From Crocinitomicaceae bacterium (GTDB lineage Bacteria > Bacteroidota > Bacteroidia > Flavobacteriales_D > Crocinitomicaceae), in contig JAGQYP010000004.1 of the NCBI GenBank assembly GCA_020436025.1, forward strand, positions 1 to 64,000: DNA of 64,000 bases. The letters run 5' to 3'. Below the pieces are notes generated by a model that saw nothing but the letters and a program-made list of their open reading frames with translations, was not told the origin of the DNA and did not search any database. A program made the translations under genes and the position numbers. How positions within the stretch are numbered: the stretch's first letter is position 1; each line of letters opens with the position of its first letter. Below are positions 56,029-62,918 of the stretch, piece after piece.

Positions 56029-56040
56029 TTTTGATCAAAA
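56029..56040. promoter_or_regulatory. Palindrome before the hemerythrin-like gene
   Basis: TTTTGATCAAAA is a perfect 12-bp palindrome, 11 bp upstream of the ATG at 56018. It shares the TTTGAT/ATCAAA half-site with the repeat in front of sqr, with different spacing. Confidence 0.35.
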
Positions 56041-56070
56041 ACAAAATTGTTGATTCTCTAAGGCTTTGTC

Positions 56071-56090
56071 AATACCGAAAAAAAGGTATT
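56071..56090 (+). other. Small hairpin in the 56019-56276 gap
   Basis: AATACC-GAAAAAAA-GGTATT forms a perfect 6-bp stem with an A-rich loop. It lies about 95 bp before an orphan terminator on the same strand. Confidence 0.4.
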
Positions 56091-56184
56091 CTGATAAAAG
56101 TTTTAAAAAGTGTAAGGTGAACAAATCCAATCCGTCTTTGTTATTAAGTAAAATCAAGTTAGTAGTTGTAATTAGAGTAGAGTA

Positions 56185-56214
56185 AAAGGTCGTCAGGAGT
56201 GGCGGCCTTTTTTT
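56185..56214 (+). terminator. Orphan Rho-independent terminator
   Basis: A 10-bp stem (AAAGGTCGTC 56185-56194 with GGCGGCCTTT 56201-56210, three G-T pairs), an AGGAGT loop and a seven-T tail. No plus-strand gene ends here; the nearest plus-strand gene upstream ends at 52786. Confidence 0.7.
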
Positions 56215-56264
56215 CAATTCTTATTGTTTGCGGAAATCCGTAATTTTCTTGAAAGCCTCTTCCC

Positions 56265-56272
56265 TAACTTTG
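56265..56272 (+). promoter_or_regulatory. -7 box 4 bp before the ATG of the lipoprotein gene
   Basis: TAACTTTG matches TAnnTTTG exactly. Given its -7 position, transcription would start at or within a few bases of the ATG at 56277, giving a leaderless or nearly leaderless mRNA. Confidence 0.55.
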
Positions 56273-56276
56273 AAGA

Positions 56277-56918
56277 ATGAAAATTTATGCATTATTATTT
56301 ATTGTACTACTAAGTACCTCATGTACCAAAAGGAGGAGTGTTCGAATAAGTGTTTATAATCCTATTACAGGAGAGCGATATGAGAATATTCATGGAGGAT
56401 TGTCAGAAAGGAAAAAAGATGGAATTTTTTTAGGCTTGTACAACAACTCCAAATGGCAAACAGTAGAAAATTTTGTCACCGATATAAATGGTGAAGCGGG
56501 GTTTACCTATAAATTTCTCCACAATCATGCATATTTCGCATTTATCGAATATTCTAAAGATGAATTTGAACTCTACAAAATAAATAGCCAGATCGCTTAT
56601 TCTCAAAAGGCCAAATTTGGTTATGCTGAATTTCAATTGATTCCTCTAGCAAAAATTAAATTAAATATTCGAAATGTAAATTGTCAAGGAGCGCAGGATA
56701 CGATGAAATTATATCGAGTTTTTCAGCTGGATTCTGATTCTGGTAACCCTCAAAATTTCTATGGTTGCTATGATTTTATGGCAAACTATTATTCCAAAAT
56801 AAAAATGGGAGAGTGGAGATATGAATGGGAAGTGATTCGAAATGGAATATCAACTTTTCACGATACCACATTCTATTTAAATGAAAATGATTCTATTGAA
56901 GTGAATATTTTTTACTGA
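56277..56918 (+). CDS. Predicted lipoprotein of unknown function
   Basis: 213 residues. The signal sequence ends in a lipobox (FIVLLSTSC), so a membrane-anchored lipoprotein is expected. After it come a basic patch (TKRRS) and a beta-rich domain (VRISVYNPITGERYENI, FVTDINGEAGFTY) resembling a carboxypeptidase-regulatory/transthyretin-like fold. Two cysteines remain (VNCQGAQD, YGCYDF). No catalytic motif is seen. The start is the first ATG. A -7 box sits 4 bp ahead. The YHYH protein gene follows 58 bp later. Confidence 0.75.
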   Translation: MKIYALLFIVLLSTSCTKRRSVRISVYNPITGERYENIHGGLSERKKDGIFLGLYNNSKWQTVENFVTDINGEAGFTYKFLHNHAYFAFIEYSKDEFELYKINSQIAYSQKAKFGYAEFQLIPLAKIKLNIRNVNCQGAQDTMKLYRVFQLDSDSGNPQNFYGCYDFMANYYSKIKMGEWRYEWEVIRNGISTFHDTTFYLNENDSIEVNIFY

Positions 56919-56976
56919 AACAAATAATTTTGTGAGGGCTGCCCCTATAAAAAACGTCAAAGTGCAAAATCACATT

Positions 56977-57915
56977 ATGAAAAACAAAGGACTTCTTTTC
57001 TTTCTACTTGCGTTTACACTCACTTCCATCACTTTTCCATTTATGTTGGAAGATGCACCATCTCATGAAAATCATCTTTTGTATAAGGAGCTTGACTATC
57101 TCAAGTCCTATTCCATTGAGGATTCTGTTTTTGGAACCAAGACCTATGTGACTCTGACCGAAACCAAGCGAATCATGAAAACCAATGCCTTGCCAAATCA
57201 CAAAACAGGTAAGTTTCCCAATGCAGGAAATCCCAATAAAATTTCGGCTCAGCAGATGACTTATGAATTTCCATTGAAACCAAAACGAATGGACAAACCA
57301 AGATGGGCCAGAGAACCGGGAATTGCTTTAAATGGAGTTAAGTTTGAGCCAGAAACAGCTGAAAGATTTGTTTGTGAAACTGGAGAAGTCTATAAAATTG
57401 AAGCGTTTCAGGATTTAGTGAATTTAGGATTGGATTTCAATAATGCCCATGTACAACCTACCGGAGCTTATCATTATCATGGTGTACCAAGTGAATTGAT
57501 CAAAGTTTTGGATAAGGGAGAAGATTTGATTTTAGTTGGATTTGCCAAAGATGGTTTTCCAATGTATTACAGTAAAAGTGGGAAATACAAGCCAAGTTAT
57601 CAGCTTTCAGAAAAAAATAGAACCGGAGATGTTTGTAGCTATCGCAACCCCAAAAATAGAATCGATAAAAATTTAAACAATACTCAACCAGACGGAACAT
57701 TTGTATCGGATTGGGAATACGTAAAAGGAAAAGGAGATCTGGATGAATGCAACGGGATAGAAATCAATGGAGAATATGTGTACCTAATCACCAAAGAATA
57801 TCCTTTTGTGGGTCGCTGTTTGATGGGAGAATTTAAGGAAGAAAGACCCAAAGGACCACCTCCTGGAATGAGACCACACGGACATCCGCATGGTCCGCCA
57901 CCGCAACATCGTTGA
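56977..57915 (+). CDS. YHYH-domain exported protein
   Basis: 312 residues from the ATG at 56977 (a GTG at 56932 would add 15 and spoil the signal peptide). Signal peptide NKGLLFFLLAFTLTSITFPF. The YHYH domain is marked by QPTGAYHYHGVPSELIK, with VGFAKDGFPMYY after it and CNGIEINGEYVYLIT near the end. Cysteines at FVCETGE, GDVCSY, LDECNG and GRCLMG may form disulfides. The tail is a Pro/His/Gly-rich stretch (GPPPGMRPHGHPHGPPP) that could bind metals. The function of YHYH proteins is unknown. It follows the lipoprotein gene and may share its transcript. Confidence 0.82.
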   Translation: MKNKGLLFFLLAFTLTSITFPFMLEDAPSHENHLLYKELDYLKSYSIEDSVFGTKTYVTLTETKRIMKTNALPNHKTGKFPNAGNPNKISAQQMTYEFPLKPKRMDKPRWAREPGIALNGVKFEPETAERFVCETGEVYKIEAFQDLVNLGLDFNNAHVQPTGAYHYHGVPSELIKVLDKGEDLILVGFAKDGFPMYYSKSGKYKPSYQLSEKNRTGDVCSYRNPKNRIDKNLNNTQPDGTFVSDWEYVKGKGDLDECNGIEINGEYVYLITKEYPFVGRCLMGEFKEERPKGPPPGMRPHGHPHGPPPQHR

Positions 57916-58043
57916 TCCCAATTAGGTTGATCGGCATCATTTTTTTAACTATTTTCAGAGCCAAATAACCAACAAGCATTTGTACAAAATGGTGGAGTCC
58001 TAATCTTTTCCTTTTGAAAATTCTTGTTATTAAAAAACTGTAA

Positions 58044-59204
58044 ATGGCTTACGGAGAAGAAGATGAACGAGAAGTTCTAAAGTCCTCTATGGATATAAAT
58101 AAAGATGAACAAGAAGAATCAAATTGGAGAGAAAACCCACCAGAAGAAGAAATCGATATTAAGGATTTTTTAATTCCGAATAAGAGATTTTTTGCGACTT
58201 CTTCTCTAGTATGGATCAACACAATCATTTTCGTATTGATGGTTGTTTCCGGAGTTCATATCATGGAACCATCAGTTGAAAGTCTGTTGAATTGGGGTGC
58301 TAATTTTAGACCCGTTACTTTGGATGGTGAAATATGGAGAATCCTCACAAGTTGCTTTTTACATATCGGAATATTACACCTTGTGATGAATATGTATGCT
58401 TTGCTTTATATAGGTGCAATACTAGAACCCATTGTGGGTAGTTTACGATTTCTTATCATTTATATTTTAGCTGGAATAGGAGGAAGTGTGGCAAGTATTT
58501 GGTGGAATGAATTAACCGTTAGTGCAGGAGCATCAGGAGCTATTTTCGGAATGTATGGAGTATTCATGGCTTTACTTTTGTCTAATATTATTCCAAAAGC
58601 ACAGAAAAATTCCTTGATGGCAAGTATTGGCGTATTTGTGATCTACAATTTGATTAATGGAGTTAAAGGTGGAATTGATAACGCAGCACATATTGGCGGT
58701 CTACTTGCTGGGTTTATTATCGGACTTATTTTAATTCCAGCTTTAAATAAAAAGGAGGATTCAACTTTACTAAAGAAATCTCTTCTAGGATCTTCATTGC
58801 TGGTTTTAGCTTTATCCTTTTGGATGTATTCTACTATTCAAGTGGGTGACATCGCCAAATACGATGAGGCGATTAGTCAGTTTATTCGATTGGAAGAAGA
58901 AGCGTTAAGTGTTTACCGTTTGCCGGCATCAGCCACCAACGAAATGTATTTAACAGAAATAGAGAAAGTTGGTTTGCCTAAATGGAAAGAATGTCTCGAG
59001 ATCTCAGCGAATATAGAGAAGATGAACCTCCCTGATGCTTTAAAGGCAAGAAATGAGATTCTTAAAAAATATGTTTTACTTCGGATTGAAGTATATGAAT
59101 TAATGTATCGGGCCATAGACGAAGATTCAGAAGCGTATACTGATCAAATTGAAAGAAAAAATCAAGAAATGGATGTTTTGTTGAAAGAAATAGAAGCACT
59201 TTAA
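58044..59204 (+). CDS. Rhomboid intramembrane serine protease
   Basis: 386 residues. An acidic cytoplasmic N-terminal tail of about 50 residues precedes seven or so helices. The catalytic dyad is Ser164 in SAGASGAIFGMYG and His216 in DNAAHIGGLLAG. The HxxxN motif is HLVMNMYALLYIG, after WRILTSCFLHIGIL. It cleaves membrane proteins within the bilayer. After the last helix a C-terminal helical domain of about 110 residues has no known fold and may select partners. The substrate is unknown. It lies in a run of separate plus-strand genes with no obvious partner. Confidence 0.92.
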   Translation: MAYGEEDEREVLKSSMDINKDEQEESNWRENPPEEEIDIKDFLIPNKRFFATSSLVWINTIIFVLMVVSGVHIMEPSVESLLNWGANFRPVTLDGEIWRILTSCFLHIGILHLVMNMYALLYIGAILEPIVGSLRFLIIYILAGIGGSVASIWWNELTVSAGASGAIFGMYGVFMALLLSNIIPKAQKNSLMASIGVFVIYNLINGVKGGIDNAAHIGGLLAGFIIGLILIPALNKKEDSTLLKKSLLGSSLLVLALSFWMYSTIQVGDIAKYDEAISQFIRLEEEALSVYRLPASATNEMYLTEIEKVGLPKWKECLEISANIEKMNLPDALKARNEILKKYVLLRIEVYELMYRAIDEDSEAYTDQIERKNQEMDVLLKEIEAL

Positions 59205-59244
59205 GTTTTTATTTCCATTCCGCAGCTCATTTACTATGAATGCC

Positions 59245-59252
59245 TAACTTTG
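59245..59252 (+). promoter_or_regulatory. -7 box 4 bp before the thioesterase ATG
   Basis: TAACTTTG, an exact TAnnTTTG match and the same octamer and spacing as before the gene at 56277. This implies a leaderless start. Confidence 0.5.
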
Positions 59253-59256
59253 CTTC

Positions 59257-59694
59257 ATGGAAAAATTTCAAGTTTCTGTTGAGGTAAGATGGTCTGATGT
59301 AGACCAAAACCGACACGTTCGACATTCTGCCTATTATGATTATGGCGCACATGCAAGGATAAAATTTTTAGAATCCGTTGGTTTTGATGCACATACTTTG
59401 GGAAAACTAAATATTGGACCAATTCTGTTCAAGGAACAATGTAATTTTCTCAAAGAATTGAGTCCATCGGGCAGAATCACCATCAACGTTTTGAAAGGTG
59501 AAATTAGTGAGGGATCCCCAAAATGGGTTTTGTACCATGAAATTTTCAATGAAAAAGGAGAAAAAGCGGCTCATATCAAAGCAGAAGGAGCTTGGATGGA
59601 CTTAAAAGAAAGAAAAGTAGCCCTTCCTCCACATGAATTATTTGAGCATTTTGATTCTTTGGAACAGGGAGAAGATTTTGTTTATCAGAAGTAA
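59257..59694 (+). CDS. Acyl-CoA thioesterase, 4HBT hotdog fold
   Basis: 145 residues, a single hotdog domain. The YbgC/FadM-like active-site region is VRWSDVDQNRHVRHSAYYDYG, where the Asp in SDVDQNRHV is the usual catalytic residue, followed by IGPILFKEQCNFLKEL and KAEGAWMDLKERK. It would hydrolyse an acyl-CoA; the chain specificity is not evident. The Arg-His pair replacing the more common Gly-His (RHV for GHV) is a small departure from YbgC. The ATG at 59257 is close behind a promoter box. Confidence 0.85.
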   Translation: MEKFQVSVEVRWSDVDQNRHVRHSAYYDYGAHARIKFLESVGFDAHTLGKLNIGPILFKEQCNFLKELSPSGRITINVLKGEISEGSPKWVLYHEIFNEKGEKAAHIKAEGAWMDLKERKVALPPHELFEHFDSLEQGEDFVYQK

Positions 59695-59739
59695 TTTTTT
59701 CAACTAACTGCATGTAATTACTTCGTACATTTAGCCCTT

Positions 59740-60354
59740 ATGAACGAAGTAATTGAGCTCTTTTCTGCCTTTGGGGCAACGGTTCTGATCATTATTGCTC
59801 AGTCTACTTACATCTACAATATTTTTAAAAGGAAAATCAGACCAAGCACTTTATCTTGGATAGGTTGGTTTTTACTCATGTTTGCCACATTAATTGCCAT
59901 TATAGTGGAAAGCGGATGGGAATGGAGCATGAGTGGATTTGCAATTTCTACTTTTGGATGTGGTTTTATTGGTTTATCGGCTTTATTATTGAAACAATAT
60001 ACCTACAGAAGCAGGGACTGGTTTTACTTTGTTCTGGGATTGGGTTGCGGACTCATTTATCAAATCTCAAAAGATCCTATGCTAACTACCATTGCAGGAA
60101 TTTTAGCTGATTTTATTATCGGAATACCAACCATTGTTAAAGTAATCACCCATCCCGATACCGAAAGGACTAAAGCCTGGTCTTTTGGTCTAACCTCATG
60201 GACTCTAAGTACATTGGCCGCCTTGCAACACGACCTTTTGTACATTCTTTTCCCAGCTTATCTGATGTTATTCAATGCCACCATGATTATTTTTACGAAT
60301 CGTAAGAAACCAGATTCGAACAGTAAAAACACTTTGTATCGTTCGCATATTTGA
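59740..60354 (+). CDS. Polytopic membrane protein, possible PQ-loop-like repeat
   Basis: 204 residues with about seven hydrophobic helices. Two halves look related: IYNIFKRKIRPSTLSWIGWF near 26-45 and VKVITHPDTERTKAWSFGLTSW near 133-154 both place a basic loop before a Ser/Thr-x-x-W helix, as in PQ-loop/SWEET-type transporters, although the classic Pro-Gln pair is absent. No family is assigned. A near-match -7 box (TACATTTA, 59726-59733) sits 6 bp before the ATG. Confidence 0.7.
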   Translation: MNEVIELFSAFGATVLIIIAQSTYIYNIFKRKIRPSTLSWIGWFLLMFATLIAIIVESGWEWSMSGFAISTFGCGFIGLSALLLKQYTYRSRDWFYFVLGLGCGLIYQISKDPMLTTIAGILADFIIGIPTIVKVITHPDTERTKAWSFGLTSWTLSTLAALQHDLLYILFPAYLMLFNATMIIFTNRKKPDSNSKNTLYRSHI

Positions 60355-60397
60355 GAGAATAATGAGGCTATTTGTCTAAGCTTGTTATCTTTAGAAA

Positions 60398-60931
60398 ATG
60401 ATAGAAGCGATTTCCATTCAATATTATAAAAGTCCGGTTGGAGAACTAATTTTAGGTTCTTTTCAGGATCAAATTGTATTGGCGGATTGGAGATACCGAA
60501 AAAAAAGAGAGGAAATAGACGCTCGTATTCGAAACGGACTGAAAGTAGATTTTCAGAAAAGAAAATGTCAACAAATTGAAAATTGTCGCAATCAGTTGGA
60601 AGAATATTTTTCTAGTGCGAGAAAAGAGTTTGATCTTCCCCTTCTGTTTGTAGGAACTGATTTTCAAAAAAGAGTATGGCAGGAATTGAGGAATATTCCT
60701 TTTGGAAAAACGGAAACTTATCTTTCACTGAGCAAAAAAATGGGAGATGTTAAAGCCATTCGAGCAGTAGCATCGGCAAATGGAGCAAATGCAATTTCCA
60801 TTATTGTTCCTTGTCACCGAATAATTGGAACAGATGGAAAGTTGATTGGTTATGCTGGCGGACTACCAGCTAAGAAAAAATTATTAGAATTGGAAAGTGA
60901 AGAATATCAATTAAATCTTTTTGAATCATGA
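60398..60931 (+). CDS. ogt: Methylated-DNA-protein cysteine methyltransferase (Ogt/MGMT)
   Basis: 177 residues. The active site is IIVPCHRIIG with acceptor Cys139. The helix-turn-helix region is FQKRVWQELRNIPFGKTETY, and the Asn hinge is ASANGANAIS. GYAGGLPAKKKLLELE completes the family pattern. It repairs O6-alkylguanine and O4-alkylthymine by irreversible transfer to its cysteine. The N-terminal domain is a plain Ogt type without the AdaA regulatory part. A near-match -7 box (TATCTTTA 60386-60393) is 4 bp before the ATG. It overlaps the RidA gene by 4 bp (ATGA). Confidence 0.93.
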   Translation: MIEAISIQYYKSPVGELILGSFQDQIVLADWRYRKKREEIDARIRNGLKVDFQKRKCQQIENCRNQLEEYFSSARKEFDLPLLFVGTDFQKRVWQELRNIPFGKTETYLSLSKKMGDVKAIRAVASANGANAISIIVPCHRIIGTDGKLIGYAGGLPAKKKLLELESEEYQLNLFES

Positions 60932-61302
60932 GAAAAACAATATCCACAGGTTCTACCTTCGAGAATGAAATCGCTTATTCCAGGGCGGTAGTCAAAGACA
61001 ATTGGATTTTCGTTTCTGGGACTACAGGATTCAATTATGAGAATATGACCATTTCAGAAGACATTGTGGAGCAAACAGAACAATGCCTGAAAAACATCCG
61101 GAAAGTTCTGGAAGAAGCAGGATCTGGAATGAAAGACATTGTTCGGGTAACTTATATTTTGCCTAATGCCGAGGAATTTTCTAAATGCTGGCCAACACTT
61201 AGGAAATATTTTGAAGAGGTTAGACCTGCAGCTACCATGATTTCAGCCGGACTCGCTGATGAAAGAATGAAAATAGAAATTGAGGTGACGGCAGTTAAGT
61301 AA
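60928..61302 (+). CDS. RidA (YjgF/UK114) family protein
   Basis: 124 residues, a full RidA domain. The conserved Arg that binds the substrate carboxylate is in EEVRPAATMISAGLA, followed by IEIEVTAVK; WIFVSGTTGFN and RVTYILPNAEEF are the other signature parts. Canonical RidA hydrolyses reactive enamines/imines such as 2-aminoacrylate to keto acids. Some subfamilies lack this activity, and the spacing here (RPAATM for RPARTT) suggests a non-archetypal subfamily. It overlaps ogt by 4 bp, so it is probably translated with it. Confidence 0.88.
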   Translation: MRKTISTGSTFENEIAYSRAVVKDNWIFVSGTTGFNYENMTISEDIVEQTEQCLKNIRKVLEEAGSGMKDIVRVTYILPNAEEFSKCWPTLRKYFEEVRPAATMISAGLADERMKIEIEVTAVK

Positions 61303-61348
61303 TCAGTGACCAGTAACTGGTGAACAGTTTTTGTGAATAGTTCCAATT

Positions 61349-61427
61349 TTCACCCCTCCCGTCGCCTAAAGGGGAGGCTAGAGAGATTTTGAAAAGTAAA
61401 AGTCCCCTTTAGGGGATTTAGGGGTAA
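61349..61427. repeat. REP/MITE-like imperfect palindrome
   Basis: The left arm (ACCCCT...GCCTAAAGGGGA, 61352-61375) and right arm (TCCCCTTTAGGGGA...AGGGGT, 61403-61425) are inverted, imperfect copies about 26 bp apart. GC-rich blocks in an AT-rich gap and the CCTAAAGGGG core are typical of dispersed intergenic repeats in Flavobacteria. Confidence 0.6.
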
Positions 61428-61563
61428 TTTGATTGAGAAGACTTATTTTATTATTTATGTATCAAACTGAATTTCATTTTCAAACTCAACCAAACATTAC
61501 CCTCCTTCATCCCTAATTATCAGTAGTCTAGCGAAAATTCAATTTCCCTCATCAAAAAATCAC

Positions 61564-61571
61564 TACCTTTG
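61564..61571 (+). promoter_or_regulatory. -7 box of the cold-shock-domain gene
   Basis: TACCTTTG matches TAnnTTTG exactly. Transcription would start near 61575. Confidence 0.55.
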
Positions 61572-61574
61572 CAC

Positions 61575-61707
61575 CAGCAAAATGGACTTTCTTGAATAGC
61601 GATATTCTTCGCGCGGTTGGATCACAATTCCTACATCTTTCAGCCAATTTTTAGTTTTTCCACACGCACAAACCAGACTTTTAGGAGTCTTAAACTGACA
61701 CATTTAT
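61575..61707 (+). promoter_or_regulatory. Long structured 5' leader of the cold-shock-domain gene
   Basis: About 130 nt. It contains GAATA-GCGA-TATTC (61594-61607), a hairpin with a GNRA-type loop. Next comes GCGCGGTTGGATCAC (about 61611-61625), which resembles the 16S rRNA 3' end. Nearest the gene is AGACT-TTTAGG-AGTCT (61675-61690), whose loop contains AGG. Long structured leaders are a hallmark of cold-shock mRNAs; temperature control here is inference. Confidence 0.45.
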
Positions 61708-62151
61708 ATGGCGACATTCAACAAAAAAGAGAGAGAAAAAAAGAAGGCTAAAAAGAAGAAAGACAAGGAAATGAAGAAGATGGAACGCAAAGAAAGCTCT
61801 CCAGGAGGTGGACTTGATGCGATGATGGCCTATGTAGATGAAAATGGGAATTTAGTTGATACGCCACCAGATCCATCAAAGAAAAAAGAAATTAAGGCTG
61901 AAGACATTGATTTGAGTCAGACTAGAACCGTTGAAGAAGAAGACACGACTACCGAAAAACTTGGTAAAGTGGATTACTACAACAACGACAAAGGTTATGG
62001 ATTCATCAAAGACGCCAATTCAGAAGAGCGTTATTTCTTCCACGTGAATGCCGTAAGTGGAGCTTTAGTGAATTCAGGTGACCGAGTAAGCTATTCTTTG
62101 GAAAAAGGTCCAAAAGGAATGGTAGCAGTTGGAGTTTCGAAGAAGCACTAA
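61708..62151 (+). CDS. Cold-shock domain protein with lysine-rich N-terminal extension
   Basis: 147 residues. The first 30 are extremely Lys/Glu-rich (KKEREKKKAKKKKDKEMKK), followed by an acidic spacer, then a C-terminal cold-shock (OB) domain at about 83-147: KLGKVDYYNNDKGYGFIKD with the RNP1-like motif and YFFHVNAVSGA with RNP2. It would bind single-stranded RNA or DNA as a chaperone. The N-terminal extension marks it off from the 65-70-residue CspA type and is known from Bacteroidetes homologues. A leader of about 130 nt precedes the ATG and a strong terminator follows. Confidence 0.88.
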   Translation: MATFNKKEREKKKAKKKKDKEMKKMERKESSPGGGLDAMMAYVDENGNLVDTPPDPSKKKEIKAEDIDLSQTRTVEEEDTTTEKLGKVDYYNNDKGYGFIKDANSEERYFFHVNAVSGALVNSGDRVSYSLEKGPKGMVAVGVSKKH

Positions 62152-62169
62152 TTGACACAAAGAGAATCT

Positions 62170-62200
62170 AGTGTGATTTGTCTTGGAATCACACTTTTTT
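62170..62200 (+). terminator. Terminator after the cold-shock-domain gene
   Basis: A perfect 9-bp stem (AGTGTGATT 62170-62178 with AATCACACT 62187-62195), an 8-nt loop and six T. The second arm overlaps the 3' end of the convergent lipoprotein gene. Confidence 0.9.
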
Positions 62201-62917
62201 AATATTGAATTCCCCTTCCCATGTGAATATTTCGACTGATTCGATCATCATTTCAATTTCGAGTGGCATTAAATCAGCAGCATACCCAATCTGAAAGAAC
62301 ATTTTAAAATCATAATAATTATCGGAGGCATAATCATAGTTCCAACCATTCGTGGATACTTCAATTCCATCAATAAATTTACGACTATTAGAAGTGGTTC
62401 TATCACAGATAAAAACAAACTCATTACCTGTTTCTCGCCCCATACTTAAATTAGGAGAAATCCCGAAAGGATTGTATGAAGTTGTGGTTGAAATGAACCA
62501 ATAATTGTTGACAGCCAGACTAAAGTTGTATAATAACAATGAGTAAGAAGTGGAACCCGTATCGTTTTGAAACAACTCTTGAAACCAGCTGTCTTTTAAT
62601 TTGATTTTTACACCTAAACGATCTTTATTTAATTTTGATTTATAAATTGTATCAGAGATTTCGGCTTGTATCCAACCTCCACCACAATCTGACATTGGAA
62701 GGCTTCTTTCAAAGTACAAATCCAATCTTCCGTTTTGAAATTTGATACAACCATAAGGAGAATTTAATATTGCTGTATCTGGAACTGCATACCATCCTTT
62801 TGAATTGTCATTGAATTCATCTAAAAAGAGGCTTTCCTTTACAAATTTTTCCTTTGAGCATGAAAAAAATGCAAAACAAATCAGGAACATGAAGGAAGCT
62901 TTTTGAAAATGATTCAT
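62189..62917 (-). CDS. Predicted lipoprotein of unknown function
   Basis: 242 residues. The signal sequence ends in a lipobox (ICFAFFSC), followed by SKEKF. The rest is beta-rich with few charged clusters: LDEFNDNSKGW, GRLDLYFERS, and a C-terminal LEIEMMIESVEIFTW. This resembles the jelly-roll (concanavalin-like) domains of Bacteroidetes surface lipoproteins, but no enzyme motif is present. It begins 1 bp after the upstream T9SS cargo stop, so the two are one operon. Its stop lies in the terminator of the cold-shock-domain gene. Confidence 0.7.
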   Translation of the reverse strand: MNHFQKASFMFLICFAFFSCSKEKFVKESLFLDEFNDNSKGWYAVPDTAILNSPYGCIKFQNGRLDLYFERSLPMSDCGGGWIQAEISDTIYKSKLNKDRLGVKIKLKDSWFQELFQNDTGSTSYSLLLYNFSLAVNNYWFISTTTSYNPFGISPNLSMGRETGNEFVFICDRTTSNSRKFIDGIEVSTNGWNYDYASDNYYDFKMFFQIGYAADLMPLEIEMMIESVEIFTWEGEFNIKKV

Positions 62918-62918
62918 T

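Larger units (their letters stand above)
61303..61707 (+). other. 405-bp intergenic region: repeat element plus cold-shock gene leader
   Basis: No gene is seen. From the left: short degenerate repeats of CAGTGA/CAGTAA type (61304-61330), an imperfect palindromic element (61349-61427), about 130 bp of plain AT-rich sequence, a -7 box at 61564-61571, and a leader of about 130 nt to the ATG at 61708. Confidence 0.7.

Noticed and set aside
56035..56217. 60-codon minus-strand reading frame in an intergenic gap
   Set aside because: It runs through both arms of the orphan terminator and a second hairpin; no domain, no start signal.
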